From: Variovorax sp. PBL-H6
Lineage (GTDB): Bacteria > Pseudomonadota > Gammaproteobacteria > Burkholderiales > Burkholderiaceae_C
Length of the DNA stretch: 64,000 bases
Direction of reading: 5' to 3'
Assembly: GCF_901827155.1 (NCBI RefSeq)
Contig: NZ_LR594659.1
Span: 4,978,501 to 5,042,500 of the forward strand
The notes beneath the pieces were generated by a model. The model saw only the letters and a program-made list of their open reading frames with translations. It was not told the origin of the DNA and ran no database searches. Both the position numbers and the translations under genes were made by a program. This document shows, one piece after another, positions 18,147 through 26,766 of this stretch. How positions within the stretch are numbered: the first letter of the stretch is position 1; every line of letters starts with the position of its first letter.

Positions 18147-19178
18147 ATGAACGAGCAAAAGCTCACCCCCACCAAACTCAACCGCCGGCAACTGCTCGCT
18201 GCGAGTGCAGCACTGCCGCTGTTCTCGATCATCTCGCGCCCGGCAGATGCAGCCGAGTTCGAGCTCAAGTACGCCACCGGACAGGATCCGACGCATCCGG
18301 TCAACCTGCGCGCCAAGGAAGCGCTCGACCGCATCCGCGAAGCCACGTCGGGTAGGGTCAACATCAAGCTGTTTCCCGCCAATCAGTTGGGCAGCGACAC
18401 CGATCTGCTGGCGCAGGTGCGCAATGGCTCGGTCGAGTTCTTCAACTTGTCATCGCTGATCCTGTCGACCTTCGTGCCTGTCTCGGGCATCACGAGCGTT
18501 GGCTTCGCTTTCAAGAACTACGACGATGTCTGGAAGGCAATGGACGGGGACTTGGGCAACTACATCCGTGCCGAGATCGCGAAGACGCCCATCTTCACCT
18601 TGTCGAAGATCTGGGACAACGGCTTCCGTCACGTCACCTCTTCCGGGAAGGAGATCAAAACCGCGGCGGACCTGAAGGGGTTCAAGGTTCGCGTCCCTGC
18701 AGCGCCACCGCTGACTTCCTTGTTCAAGGCGTTGGAGGCTGCACCGTCGCCGATCAACTTCAACGAGGTCTACACCGCATTGCAGACGAAGGTGGTCGAG
18801 GGCCAGGAGAACCCGCTCGCCATCATCGCAACGGCGCGGCTGTACGAAGTCCAGAAGAGCTGCAGCATGACAGGTCACGTCTGGGATGGCTACTGGGTGC
18901 TTGGAAACAAGCGAGCCTTCGACAAGCTGCCCGCCGACGTGCAGCAGGTCATCAAGCGGGAGATCGACAAGTCCGCCACCGACCAGCGGTCCGATGTTGC
19001 CAAGCTCAACACCAGCCTGAAGACAGATCTGATGGCCAAGGGAATCAGCTTCGTCGATGTGCAGCAAGACGACTTCCGCAAGAAGCTGGCGAGCACCGGC
19101 TTCTACGGCGAATGGAAGTCGAAGTACGGCGCAGCGCCCTGGGACCTCCTGGAAAAAGTCTCCGGCAAGCTCGGTTGA
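18147..19178 (+). CDS. dctP: TRAP transporter substrate-binding protein (DctP family)
   Basis: A 343-residue periplasmic receptor. The N-terminus NRRQLLAASAALPLFS has an RR pair and an Ala-rich cleavage site before AAEFELKY, so Tat export is possible. DctP features include LFPANQLGSDTDLLAQVRNG near residue 74 and the KGFKVRVP segment near residue 178 with the arginine that usually binds a carboxylate. A sugar acid or other hydroxy acid is therefore the likely ligand. The start at 18147 is chosen because AGGAG precedes it. It is followed by the fused permease. Confidence 0.93.
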   Translation: MNEQKLTPTKLNRRQLLAASAALPLFSIISRPADAAEFELKYATGQDPTHPVNLRAKEALDRIREATSGRVNIKLFPANQLGSDTDLLAQVRNGSVEFFNLSSLILSTFVPVSGITSVGFAFKNYDDVWKAMDGDLGNYIRAEIAKTPIFTLSKIWDNGFRHVTSSGKEIKTAADLKGFKVRVPAAPPLTSLFKALEAAPSPINFNEVYTALQTKVVEGQENPLAIIATARLYEVQKSCSMTGHVWDGYWVLGNKRAFDKLPADVQQVIKREIDKSATDQRSDVAKLNTSLKTDLMAKGISFVDVQQDDFRKKLASTGFYGEWKSKYGAAPWDLLEKVSGKLG

Positions 19179-19292
19179 CTGCAGCTGCCGCTCCGGTGTT
19201 CACCGGGGCGCAGCGACTCATCTCAATTCAATAGTTGCCCGGTATGCCGCGCGTTGCCGCGCAGGCGGCCCCCTTTCGCCTGAAAGAAAGCT

Positions 19293-21173
19293 ATGAACAT
19301 TCCTCATGATGATCCTGGACTCGCGGTTGACGCAGGTCGGCGTGAGCCGATCGCCTGGCTTGAAACCTTGAGCAAGGCGCTGGGCGCGCTGGTTGAAGTC
19401 CCAGCCGCGCTGCTGGTGCTGGCGGAGGTCGTCGTCCTGCTGATGGGCGTGACGAGTCGATACCTCCTCCATGAACCGCTCGTATGGTCCGATGAGCTGG
19501 CGTCGATCCTGTTCCTGTGGTTGGCAATGCTGGGCTCGATCGTTGCGCTCCAGCGCGGCGAGCACATGCGCATGACTGCGATCGTCGGCAAGCTCGACCC
19601 ACGAAAGCGGGCCTTCCTTGACCTGATCGCGATTGCTTCGGCCATCGCCTTCCTCGCATTCGTCGTCCACCCCGCCTATGAATTTGCGGCCGACGAGGCC
19701 TTTGTCACCACGCCCGCAATGGGCATCCCGAACTCCTGGCGGGCCGCGGCGCTGCCGATCGGACTCGGACTGATGTTGCTCGTCGGCATCATCCAGATCT
19801 TCCGTGTCGGCCGACTGAAGGACGCATTGCTGGCGCTGGGCCTCGTCGCCATCGTCATCGCAGCGATGACTTTGTTGGGACCGCTTCTGAAGGGGCTCGG
19901 CAACTGGAATCTGCTGCTGTTCTTCGTGCTCGGCGTGGGTGCCCTGGTGCTGCTCGGCTTGCCGATCGCGTTCGCATTCGGACTGGCGACCTTCGGCTAC
20001 ATCGCGCTGTCGACCTCGACGCCAACGGTGGTCGTCGTCGGCCGGATGGACGAAGGCATGAGTCATCTGATCCTGCTCGCCGTGCCGCTCTTCGTGCTGC
20101 TGGGTCTTCTCATCGAGATGACCGGCATCGCGCGTGCCATGGTCAACTTCCTGGCGAATCTGCTGGGGCACGTCCGCGGTGGACTCTCGTACGTGCTGAT
20201 TGGCGCGATGTACCTCGTCTCGGGCATCTCCGGGTCCAAGGCGGCCGACATGGCGGCCGTGGCCCCGGCCCTGTTCCCGGAGATGCGCAAGCGCGGCGCG
20301 AAACCCGGTGATCTCGTGGCCTTGCTCTCCGCGACTGGCGCGCAGACCGAGACGATCCCGCCCTCACTGGTGTTGATCACGATCGGCTCCGCGACGGGCG
20401 TGTCGATTGCAGCCCTGTTCACCGGCGGCTTGTTGCCAGGCGTGGTGGTGGGCTCGACTCTTGCCGCACTCGTCTGGTGGCGCTATCGGGGCGAGGACCT
20501 CAAGGGCGTCAGAAAGGCCTCGGGTCGCGAGATCGCCAAGTCGCTCATGATTGCAATTCCCGCTCTGGCGCTGCCGGTCGTCATCCGCGCTGCGGTGGTC
20601 GAAGGCGTTGCCACGGCGACCGAGGTGTCCACCATTGGCATCGTCTACGCCGTGCTCACCGGGCTGCTTGTCTATCGCCAGTTCGACTGGAAGCGCATCT
20701 ATCCGATGCTGGTCAGCACGGCATCGCTCTCAGGGTCCATCCTGTTCATCATCGGTGCCGCCACTGGCATGGCCTGGGCACTGACGCAGTCCGGCTTCTC
20801 GACCGCATTGGCCGACGCGATGAAGGCACTGCCCGGTGGCGCGATCACCTTCATGGCCGTGTCGGTGGTGGCCTTCATCATCCTCGGCTCGGTACTCGAA
20901 GGCATCCCTGCCATCGTGCTGCTCGGACCGCTGCTGTTTCCCATTGCGCGCCAGGTGGGCATCCATGAAGTGCACTACGCGATGGTCGTGACCCTCGCGA
21001 TGGGCATCGGCCTGTTCGCCCCGCCGTTCGGCGTCGGCTACTACGCCGCCTGCGCAATCAGTCGAATCCATCCGAATGAAGGCATGAAACCGATCGTGGG
21101 CTACATGGTTGCCCTGTTCATCGGAACGGTGATCGTCGCCGCGATTCCCTGGATCTCGACCGGGTTCCTCTGA
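19293..21173 (+). CDS. Fused TRAP transporter permease (DctQ-DctM)
   Basis: A 626-residue inner-membrane protein combining the small four-helix DctQ unit (residues about 20-190, RYLLHEPLVWSDELASILFL near residue 50) with the large DctM unit (about 200-626). The DctM half shows the signature LVSGISGSKAADMAAVAPAL near residue 308 and ends GIGLFAPPFGVGYYAACAIS then FIGTVIVAAIPWIS. With DctP it forms a sodium-dependent importer. Fused DctQM proteins are common for sugar acids and sialic acid. Confidence 0.93.
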   Translation: MNIPHDDPGLAVDAGRREPIAWLETLSKALGALVEVPAALLVLAEVVVLLMGVTSRYLLHEPLVWSDELASILFLWLAMLGSIVALQRGEHMRMTAIVGKLDPRKRAFLDLIAIASAIAFLAFVVHPAYEFAADEAFVTTPAMGIPNSWRAAALPIGLGLMLLVGIIQIFRVGRLKDALLALGLVAIVIAAMTLLGPLLKGLGNWNLLLFFVLGVGALVLLGLPIAFAFGLATFGYIALSTSTPTVVVVGRMDEGMSHLILLAVPLFVLLGLLIEMTGIARAMVNFLANLLGHVRGGLSYVLIGAMYLVSGISGSKAADMAAVAPALFPEMRKRGAKPGDLVALLSATGAQTETIPPSLVLITIGSATGVSIAALFTGGLLPGVVVGSTLAALVWWRYRGEDLKGVRKASGREIAKSLMIAIPALALPVVIRAAVVEGVATATEVSTIGIVYAVLTGLLVYRQFDWKRIYPMLVSTASLSGSILFIIGAATGMAWALTQSGFSTALADAMKALPGGAITFMAVSVVAFIILGSVLEGIPAIVLLGPLLFPIARQVGIHEVHYAMVVTLAMGIGLFAPPFGVGYYAACAISRIHPNEGMKPIVGYMVALFIGTVIVAAIPWISTGFL

Positions 21174-21239
21174 CATGGCATCCCGCATCACGATCACTCG
21201 CGCTTTCACTCCCCAACTCACTCACTCAAGGAAACTTCC

Positions 21240-22076
21240 ATGTCTGACCTCTCGACGCTTCAACAAAGCGCCTACCGCATTCGCCGCTATGCACTGCAGA
21301 TGGGCGAAGTTCAAGGACAGGGCTACATCGGCCAGGCGCTTGGCTGGGCCGACGTGCTGGCCGTGGCCTACAAGCACGCCATGACCTACAAGCCCGAGAA
21401 CCCGGAGTGGGAGGGCCGCGACCGGTTCCTGCTGTCGCACGGCCACTACGCAATCGCCGCCTATGCCGCGCTGATCGAGGCGGGGATCATCCCCGAGGAA
21501 GAGCTTGAAACCTACGGCAGCGACGACAGCCGCCTGCCGATGTCGGGGATGGTCACCTATACGCCGGGCATGGAGATGTCGGGTGGCTCGCTCGGGCAAG
21601 GTCTTCCGATTGCCGTGGGCATGGCACTCGGGCTGCGTTTGAAGAAGAACCCGGCCTTCGTCTACAACTCGATGTCAGACGGTGAACTGGACGAAGGCTC
21701 GACCTGGGAGGCGGCGATGGGCGCCGCCCACCATCGACTGTCCAACCTGATCTGCCTGGTCGACATCAACAACCAGCAGGCCGACGGCCCGTCCGGAAAG
21801 ATCATGGGCTTCGAGCCGCTCGCCGACAAATGGGCCGCGTTCGGCTGGCACGTGCAGCGCGTCGATGGCAATGACCTGCAAGCCGTCGTCGCTGCGTTCG
21901 ATGCAGCCCGTGCGCTTCAGGAGGAAAAGCCGCGCGTCATCCTGTTCGACACCTTGATGGGCAAGGGTGTGCCCTTCCTCGAGAGCCGCGACAAGAACCA
22001 TTTCATCCGTGTCGACCCACCGGAATGGCAGCAGGCCATCGCCCACACCGACAGCACACAAACCGAAGGAGCCTGA
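21240..22076 (+). CDS. Transketolase, N-terminal (thiamine-diphosphate-binding) subunit
   Basis: A 278-residue split transketolase subunit corresponding to the ThDP pyrophosphate domain. It has FLLSHGHYAIAAYAALIE near residue 62, the GGSLGQGLPIAVGMALGLR segment near residue 116, and the metal/ThDP motif SDGELDEGSTWEAAM then LVDINNQQADG. The first residue of the usual GDG is Ser (SDG). The stop overlaps the start of the C-terminal subunit, so the two are made together. Split transketolases serve special substrates in several catabolic pathways (apulose-phosphate and sulfofructose are known cases). No kinase gene is in this operon. Confidence 0.93.
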   Translation: MSDLSTLQQSAYRIRRYALQMGEVQGQGYIGQALGWADVLAVAYKHAMTYKPENPEWEGRDRFLLSHGHYAIAAYAALIEAGIIPEEELETYGSDDSRLPMSGMVTYTPGMEMSGGSLGQGLPIAVGMALGLRLKKNPAFVYNSMSDGELDEGSTWEAAMGAAHHRLSNLICLVDINNQQADGPSGKIMGFEPLADKWAAFGWHVQRVDGNDLQAVVAAFDAARALQEEKPRVILFDTLMGKGVPFLESRDKNHFIRVDPPEWQQAIAHTDSTQTEGA

Positions 22077-23077
22077 TGATGAGTGCCACTATCGAGAAGA
22101 AGCCGCGTCTCAAGACCTCGGCAATGATTGCTTCCATCGCCGGCGAGGGCCAGCGGGTCAAGGCGGCGCCGTTCGGCAAAGCCATGGTCGAGTTGGGCCG
22201 CAATCGCCCGGAAGTCGTCGGGATGACGGCCGACCTGGCCAAGTACACCGATCTGCACCTGTTCGCGAACGAGTACCCGGACCGGTTCTTCCAGATGGGC
22301 ATGGCCGAGCAGTTGCTGATGGCCGCCGCGGGCGGCATGGCCAAGGAAGGGTTCATTCCCTTCGCGACGACGTACGCCGTCTTCGGTACCCGCCGGGCCT
22401 TCGACTTCGTGCATCAGGTGATTGCAGAAGAATGCCTCAACGTCAAGATGTGCTGCGCCCTGCCCGGGCTCACCACTGGCTATGGCCCGAGCCACCAGGC
22501 GACCGAGGACCTGGCGTTGATGCGCGGCATTCCCGGACTGACGATCATCGATCCTTGCGACGCGCTCGACATCGAGCAGGCGGTGCCTCAAATGGCGGAT
22601 CACCAGGGCCCCGTCTATATGCGACTGCCGCGCGGCAACGTGCCGCTGGTGCTGGACGAGTACGACTACAAGTTCGAACTCGGCAAGGCCAAGCTGATCC
22701 GCGACGGCAAGGGCGTGCTGGTGATCTCGAGCGGCTTCATGACGATGCGCTCGCTGGAGGTCGCCCAGCAATTGCAGGCTGATGGCATCGATGTCGCAGT
22801 GCTGCACGTGCCGACGATCAAGCCGCTCGACGACGCGACGATCCTTGCGGAGGTCCGGCGCATGGGGAGGCTCGTCGTGGTGGCTGAGAACCATTCGGTG
22901 ATCGGCGGGCTGGGCGAGGCGGTGGCGTGCCTGCTGATGCGCTCGGGCGCCACGGCGACGTTCCGCCAGATCGGCTTGCCGGATGCATTCCTGGACGCGG
23001 GGGCACTGCCGACGCTGCACGACCGCTATGGCATTTCCACGAAGGCGATGGGCGAGCAGATCAAGGGCTGGGTTTGA
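22076..23077 (+). CDS. Transketolase, C-terminal subunit
   Basis: A 333-residue partner of the preceding gene, containing the pyrimidine-binding and C-terminal domains. Marks: FQMGMAEQLLMAAAGGMA near residue 77 with the glutamate that activates the ThDP aminopyrimidine, FATTYAVFGTRRAFD near 97, GPSHQATEDLALMRGIPGL near 140, and VAENHSVIGGLGEAVA near 262. It begins at the ATG sharing a base with the upstream TGA. The complex should move a two-carbon ketol unit from a ketose to an aldose. Confidence 0.93.
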   Translation: MMSATIEKKPRLKTSAMIASIAGEGQRVKAAPFGKAMVELGRNRPEVVGMTADLAKYTDLHLFANEYPDRFFQMGMAEQLLMAAAGGMAKEGFIPFATTYAVFGTRRAFDFVHQVIAEECLNVKMCCALPGLTTGYGPSHQATEDLALMRGIPGLTIIDPCDALDIEQAVPQMADHQGPVYMRLPRGNVPLVLDEYDYKFELGKAKLIRDGKGVLVISSGFMTMRSLEVAQQLQADGIDVAVLHVPTIKPLDDATILAEVRRMGRLVVVAENHSVIGGLGEAVACLLMRSGATATFRQIGLPDAFLDAGALPTLHDRYGISTKAMGEQIKGWV

Positions 23078-23090
23078 GCCGGGTGTCGAG

Positions 23091-24005
23091 ATGAACACCA
23101 AACCAAAGGTGGGCTTCATCGGGCTTGGTGCGATGGGCCGGGGCGCCGCCCGCAACCTGCTGGCCAAGGGCTTCGACGTGGTGGGCTGCGATCTTCGTTC
23201 CGAGGCGCTCGACTGGTTGCGAGCGCAAGGCGGAACGCCGGCAAGCTCGCTTGCGGACATGGCGGCGCAGGTTGGCATCGTCGTGTGCTTCGTCGTCAAC
23301 TCGCAGCAGACCGAGGCCGTGCTTTTCGGCGACGATGCGCTCGTCGGAAAGCTCCCTGCCGGCACCGTGTTCATTGCTTGCAGCACCATGGATCCCGCGT
23401 ATGTTCGGGCGCTCGAGAGGCGGCTCGAGCAGCACGCGATCTGGCTTGTCGACGCGCCCGTCACTGGCGGCGCCGTGGGAGCCGAGCGTGGAACCTTGAC
23501 CATCATGGGATCGGGTGCCCCCGAGGCTTTCGAGCTGGCACGCCCGGTGCTCGAGACGTTCGGCGCACGCGTCCATTACCTTGGCGTGGCAGGCAGCGGC
23601 GCGCAGATGAAGGTGTTGAACCAACTGCTGTGCGGCGTGCACCTGGCGGCGGCAGGAGAAGCGCTGGCGCTCGCCAAGCGCCAGGGCCTGCCGCTCGAAC
23701 AGACCCTGGAGATCTTGTGCAGCGGTGCGGCAGGCTCGTGGATGCTGGCGGATCGAGGACCGAGGATGATCGCCGGCCAGTTCGACAACGTCACGTCGGC
23801 GATGGACATCTTCGTGAAGGACATGTCGCTGGTCCTCGACGCAACGCGCGAGTCGCGCTATCCCGCGGCGCTTGCGCATGCTGCTTACCTTGCCTTCCTC
23901 GCCACCGCATCACGGGGACTGGGTGCGCTGGATGATTCTGCCGTGACGATGCACTACGAGATTGCTGGAAGGACCTCATCGTTCACGGCGAGTCCTGCGT
24001 GTTGA
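23091..24005 (+). CDS. 3-hydroxyisobutyrate / L-threonate dehydrogenase family protein
   Basis: A 304-residue beta-hydroxyacid dehydrogenase. It has the NAD(P) motif GFIGLGAMGRG at residues 8-18, the DAPVTGGAVGAERGTLTIMG substrate loop near residue 123, and catalytic K174 in GAQMKVLNQ. The subgroup resembles L-threonate or tartronate semialdehyde-type dehydrogenases. Closing the transketolase operon, it may oxidise or reduce the C3-C4 hydroxy acid the pathway makes. Its last residues (TSSFTASPAC) are read from DNA that on the other strand is the alpha/beta hydrolase remnant, so the native C-terminus may have been replaced at the insertion junction. Confidence 0.9.
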   Translation: MNTKPKVGFIGLGAMGRGAARNLLAKGFDVVGCDLRSEALDWLRAQGGTPASSLADMAAQVGIVVCFVVNSQQTEAVLFGDDALVGKLPAGTVFIACSTMDPAYVRALERRLEQHAIWLVDAPVTGGAVGAERGTLTIMGSGAPEAFELARPVLETFGARVHYLGVAGSGAQMKVLNQLLCGVHLAAAGEALALAKRQGLPLEQTLEILCSGAAGSWMLADRGPRMIAGQFDNVTSAMDIFVKDMSLVLDATRESRYPAALAHAAYLAFLATASRGLGALDDSAVTMHYEIAGRTSSFTASPAC

Positions 24006-24090
24006 AGGCGGGGGGATAGGGCGCGACCTGCGCGTGCGCCGCGCCCGCAAGAAGGGCGATCGCGAGCCACCGGAACAGGAACTTGGGCAT
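23983..24090 (-). pseudogene. N-terminal remnant of a secreted alpha/beta hydrolase (right border of inserted module)
   Basis: The minus strand from 24090 encodes a 35-residue peptide with a clean signal peptide, MPKFLFRWLAIALLAGAAHA, followed by QVAPYPPAFNTQ and then a stop. That start is typical of Burkholderiales secreted alpha/beta hydrolases, where it continues into the nucleophile-elbow domain. GAGGA lies upstream. Here it runs instead into the end of the hydroxyacid dehydrogenase gene. With the matching C-terminal piece at 16218-16290 it suggests one gene split and partly deleted by insertion of the catabolic module. Confidence 0.6.
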
Positions 24091-24370
24091 GGGCTTGTCC
24101 TCGGGTCGTGAGCAAGTTCGCTTGCTGCGCCGTGGAGGCAGTCCTCGCTCAGGAGGCGAGGTGGCGCAGTCGGGCGGCGGCCGGTGTAGGCGCAGCGGCG
24201 TCGCGGGTGCAACCGTGTTGCTGTACGTCGGAGCGCACTGGCTTTCACGGGCGGCCCACCTACAAACGGCTGAGCAAACGCCTCTTTAGCATGGTGTATT
24301 TGCGCGCACGCGCCTCGAGCCGCGGCGGGCACGAGGCCGAAGAAAACGCACTGCGGCTCAAGGCGCCTTT
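24091..24370. other. Intergenic stretch, no gene seen
   Basis: Between the hydrolase remnant and the TetR operator I see no convincing frame, tRNA or repeat. It probably carries the old promoter of the disrupted hydrolase and spacer upstream of the efflux regulator. Confidence 0.5.
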
Positions 24371-24385
24371 ACGATACACTATCGT
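24371..24385. promoter_or_regulatory. TetR-type operator
   Basis: A perfect inverted repeat, ACGATA-CAC-TATCGT, is centred about 28 bp upstream of the TetR start codon. The length and position are those of a self-repression site of TetR-family efflux regulators. It probably controls the whole tetR-MFS-hlyD-nodT operon. Confidence 0.55.
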
Positions 24386-24405
24386 TTCGAAACTCAGGCG
24401 TTCAG

Positions 24406-25029
24406 ATGGCTTCCTCACCGCTCCCGCCCTCCGCCATCGGCCGGCCGCGCGACGCGGCGCTCGATGCCAATGTGTTGCGCGCGGCGATGGAACTGCTTGG
24501 TGAAGGCGGCCTTGCCGCCGTCACCATGGACGCGGTGGCCCAGCGCGCGGGCGCAGGCAAGGCCTCGCTCTACCGGCGCTGGAAATCGAAAGACGAACTG
24601 CTCGCCGATGCGCTGACCTTGTGTTCGCCCATCGACGTCGACGTCGACACCGGCTCGCTGCGCGACGATCTGGTGGGCCTTTATGCCCACTACTACGGCA
24701 TCGGCAACCACGTCATGCAAGCCGCCATCCAGGAGATGCTCGGCAATGTGCGACAGCACCTGGCCTGGGTCGAGAAGGTCGCCCCCGAGCGCCTCACGGC
24801 GCGCCGCGCCAAGGCGCACGCGCTGATCGAGCGCGCCGTGGCACGCGGTGAAATCCACCCGCCCGCCGACATGGACCTGCTGCTCGACCTGCTGCCCGCG
24901 ATGGTGCTCTACCAGTACAACACGCGGCACCAGAAGGTCACGCGCCAGTCGATCGCGCGCTTCATTGACGGGCTGGTGATGCCGCTCGCGCGTGGCGGCA
25001 GGGACTCGGCGAAAGCGAGCAACGGATGA
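24406..25029 (+). CDS. TetR/AcrR-family regulator of the efflux operon
   Basis: A 207-residue TetR-type repressor: HTH in residues about 20-68 (GLAAVTMDAVAQRAGAGKAS then LYRRWKSKDELLADAL), with a helical ligand domain of the TetR_C_11-like kind. Its TGA overlaps an ATG at 25026 (ATGA) that appears to be the original start of the MFS pump, so regulator and pump are coupled. It likely senses a hydrophobic or aromatic compound exported by the pump. Confidence 0.92.
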   Translation: MASSPLPPSAIGRPRDAALDANVLRAAMELLGEGGLAAVTMDAVAQRAGAGKASLYRRWKSKDELLADALTLCSPIDVDVDTGSLRDDLVGLYAHYYGIGNHVMQAAIQEMLGNVRQHLAWVEKVAPERLTARRAKAHALIERAVARGEIHPPADMDLLLDLLPAMVLYQYNTRHQKVTRQSIARFIDGLVMPLARGGRDSAKASNG

Positions 25030-26737
25030 CTGATTCCGCTATCGATCCGAGGCAGGCACAAGCAAGGCGGACGCACAGGCCGAGGCAGAGGCCGACGCCG
25101 AGGACGCGGCCGCGAATGTCGCGCCGACGCCGGCCGAACCGCCGGCAGCGCCGCACGACCTGAAGACCGGGATCGCCTTCGGCGCCGTTTCGCTGCTGGT
25201 CGGACTGACGCAGGGCCTCGGCGTCAACCTGGTCAACGCCAACCTGACGGGCATCCAGGGCTCGCTCGGCGCGACGGCATCCGAAGTGAGCTGGCTCACG
25301 ACCGTCTACTTCGCGACCAACATCACGGCTTCGATCGTGCTGACCAAGATCCGCTACCAGTACGGGCTGCGCCGCTTTGCCGACTTCGTGATCCCGATCT
25401 ACCTGCTCCTGGCGCTGGCGCACCTGTTCGCGCAGCACCTCGGCTCGGCCATCCTCGTGCGCGCCGCGATGGGCGTGGCCGCGGCACCGCTCAGCAGCCT
25501 CGCCTTCCTCTACATGGTGCAGGCCTTCCCGGCCGAGAAGGCGACCTACGGGATCGTGCTCGGCTTCGCGGGCCTGCAGCTGGGGGCACCACTCTCGCGC
25601 ATCATTTCCGAAGACCTGCTGCAGATCGGCCAATGGCACGGGCTGCACATGATCGATGCCGGCCTCGCCATCCTGTGCTTCGCCGCCATCAACGTCGTCC
25701 GGCTCAGGCCGATGCCGACGCAACAGATGTTCGCGAAGGGCGACGGCATCGTCTTCATGCTCTACGCGGCTGCCAACGCGCTGCTCTGCGTGGTGCTGGC
25801 GCAAGGGCGCCTCGCCTGGTGGACCGATGCGCCCTGGTTGGGCATCTGCCTCGCCGCTTCGGTGGCCTGCTTCGGGGTCTACGCGATCATCGAGCTGCAG
25901 CGGGAGAAGCCGCTGATCGACCTGCGCTGGCTCGTGACGCCGTTCATGCTCCGCTTCCTCGGTGCGGTCGTGCTCTTCCGAATCGTGCTGTCGGAGCAGA
26001 CCGTCGGCGCGGTCGGCATGATGAATACGCTCGGCTTCACCAATGACCAGATGCATCCGCTCTTCATGTGGATCACGGCCGGCACGATCGCCGGCTTCGG
26101 CCTGACCTTGCTGGTGGTGCCTTCCAAGCGCTTCGGCATCCTGGGCGACATCGCGCTGGTGCTGATCATCATCGGCGCGCTGATGGACAGCGACTCGACC
26201 ACCCTCACCCGACCGCACGACTTCTACGTTTCGCAGACCCTGCTGGCCGCAGCGAGCGCGATGTTCCTGAGCTCCGCGCTGCTGCAGGGCTTCATGCACG
26301 TGATCGCCGGCGGCATGAAGAACCTGATCAGCTTCCTCGCCGTCTTCAGCGGCGGACAGGCGCTCGCCGGCCTGATCGGGCAGGCGTGGCTCTCGACCTT
26401 GCTGGTCGATCATCAACGGCTCTACTACGCGCAGCTGGTCGAGCGCATGCAGGGCTCCGATCCGCTGGTCGCGCAGCGGCTCGCGCAGCTCGGCGGCGCC
26501 TATGCGTCGAACCTCAACGACGCAAGCGCGCGCGGCGCGCAGGCCGTGGTGCTGCTGAGCCAGCAGATCACGCAACAGGCCACCGTGCTGGCCTACAACG
26601 ACCTCTTTCACGCGGTTGCGTTGATCTCGACGCTGGGCTTCTTCGTCTTCGCGGGCGTCAAGACCCATCGCTGGCATCGCGCACGGCGCGCCGCGCCTGC
26701 CATTGCGGCGCCGACACTGCCCGCGGCCACGAACTGA
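25026..26737 (+). CDS. DHA2-type MFS multidrug transporter, frameshifted near the 5' end
   Basis: An EmrB-like drug:proton antiporter. The ATG at 25026 overlaps the TetR stop and reads MTDSAID, but the transporter frame is another one. There the sequence is open from 25034 with no ATG, GTG or TTG until 25286. It encodes an Ala/Glu-rich leader, then KTGIAFGAVSLLVGLTQGLG (first membrane helix), before the in-frame GTG. Starting at the GTG would lose that helix. A single missing base between about 25046 and 25060 explains everything. The rest, with many membrane helices up to HRARRAAPAIAAPT, is intact. It is either a sequencing error or a recent inactivation of the pump. Confidence 0.85.
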
Positions 26738-26766
26738 CTTCCGCAGCCGCCATTCCGGTTCCCATC

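Noticed and set aside
21240..23077. D-apiose (AptAB) or sulfofructose (SqwGH) transketolase pathway
   Set aside because: The split architecture fits, but the kinase, isomerase or sulfo-sugar genes that define those pathways are absent.
25034..25290. The MFS pump as a normal gene starting with GTG at 25286
   Set aside because: This would discard the first membrane helix, which is encoded just upstream in the same frame, and would ignore the TetR-overlapping ATG.
24962..26677. Open frame of more than 500 codons opposite the MFS gene
   Set aside because: Low-complexity acidic/His-rich translation, no ribosome-binding site, and fully covered by a recognised transporter.
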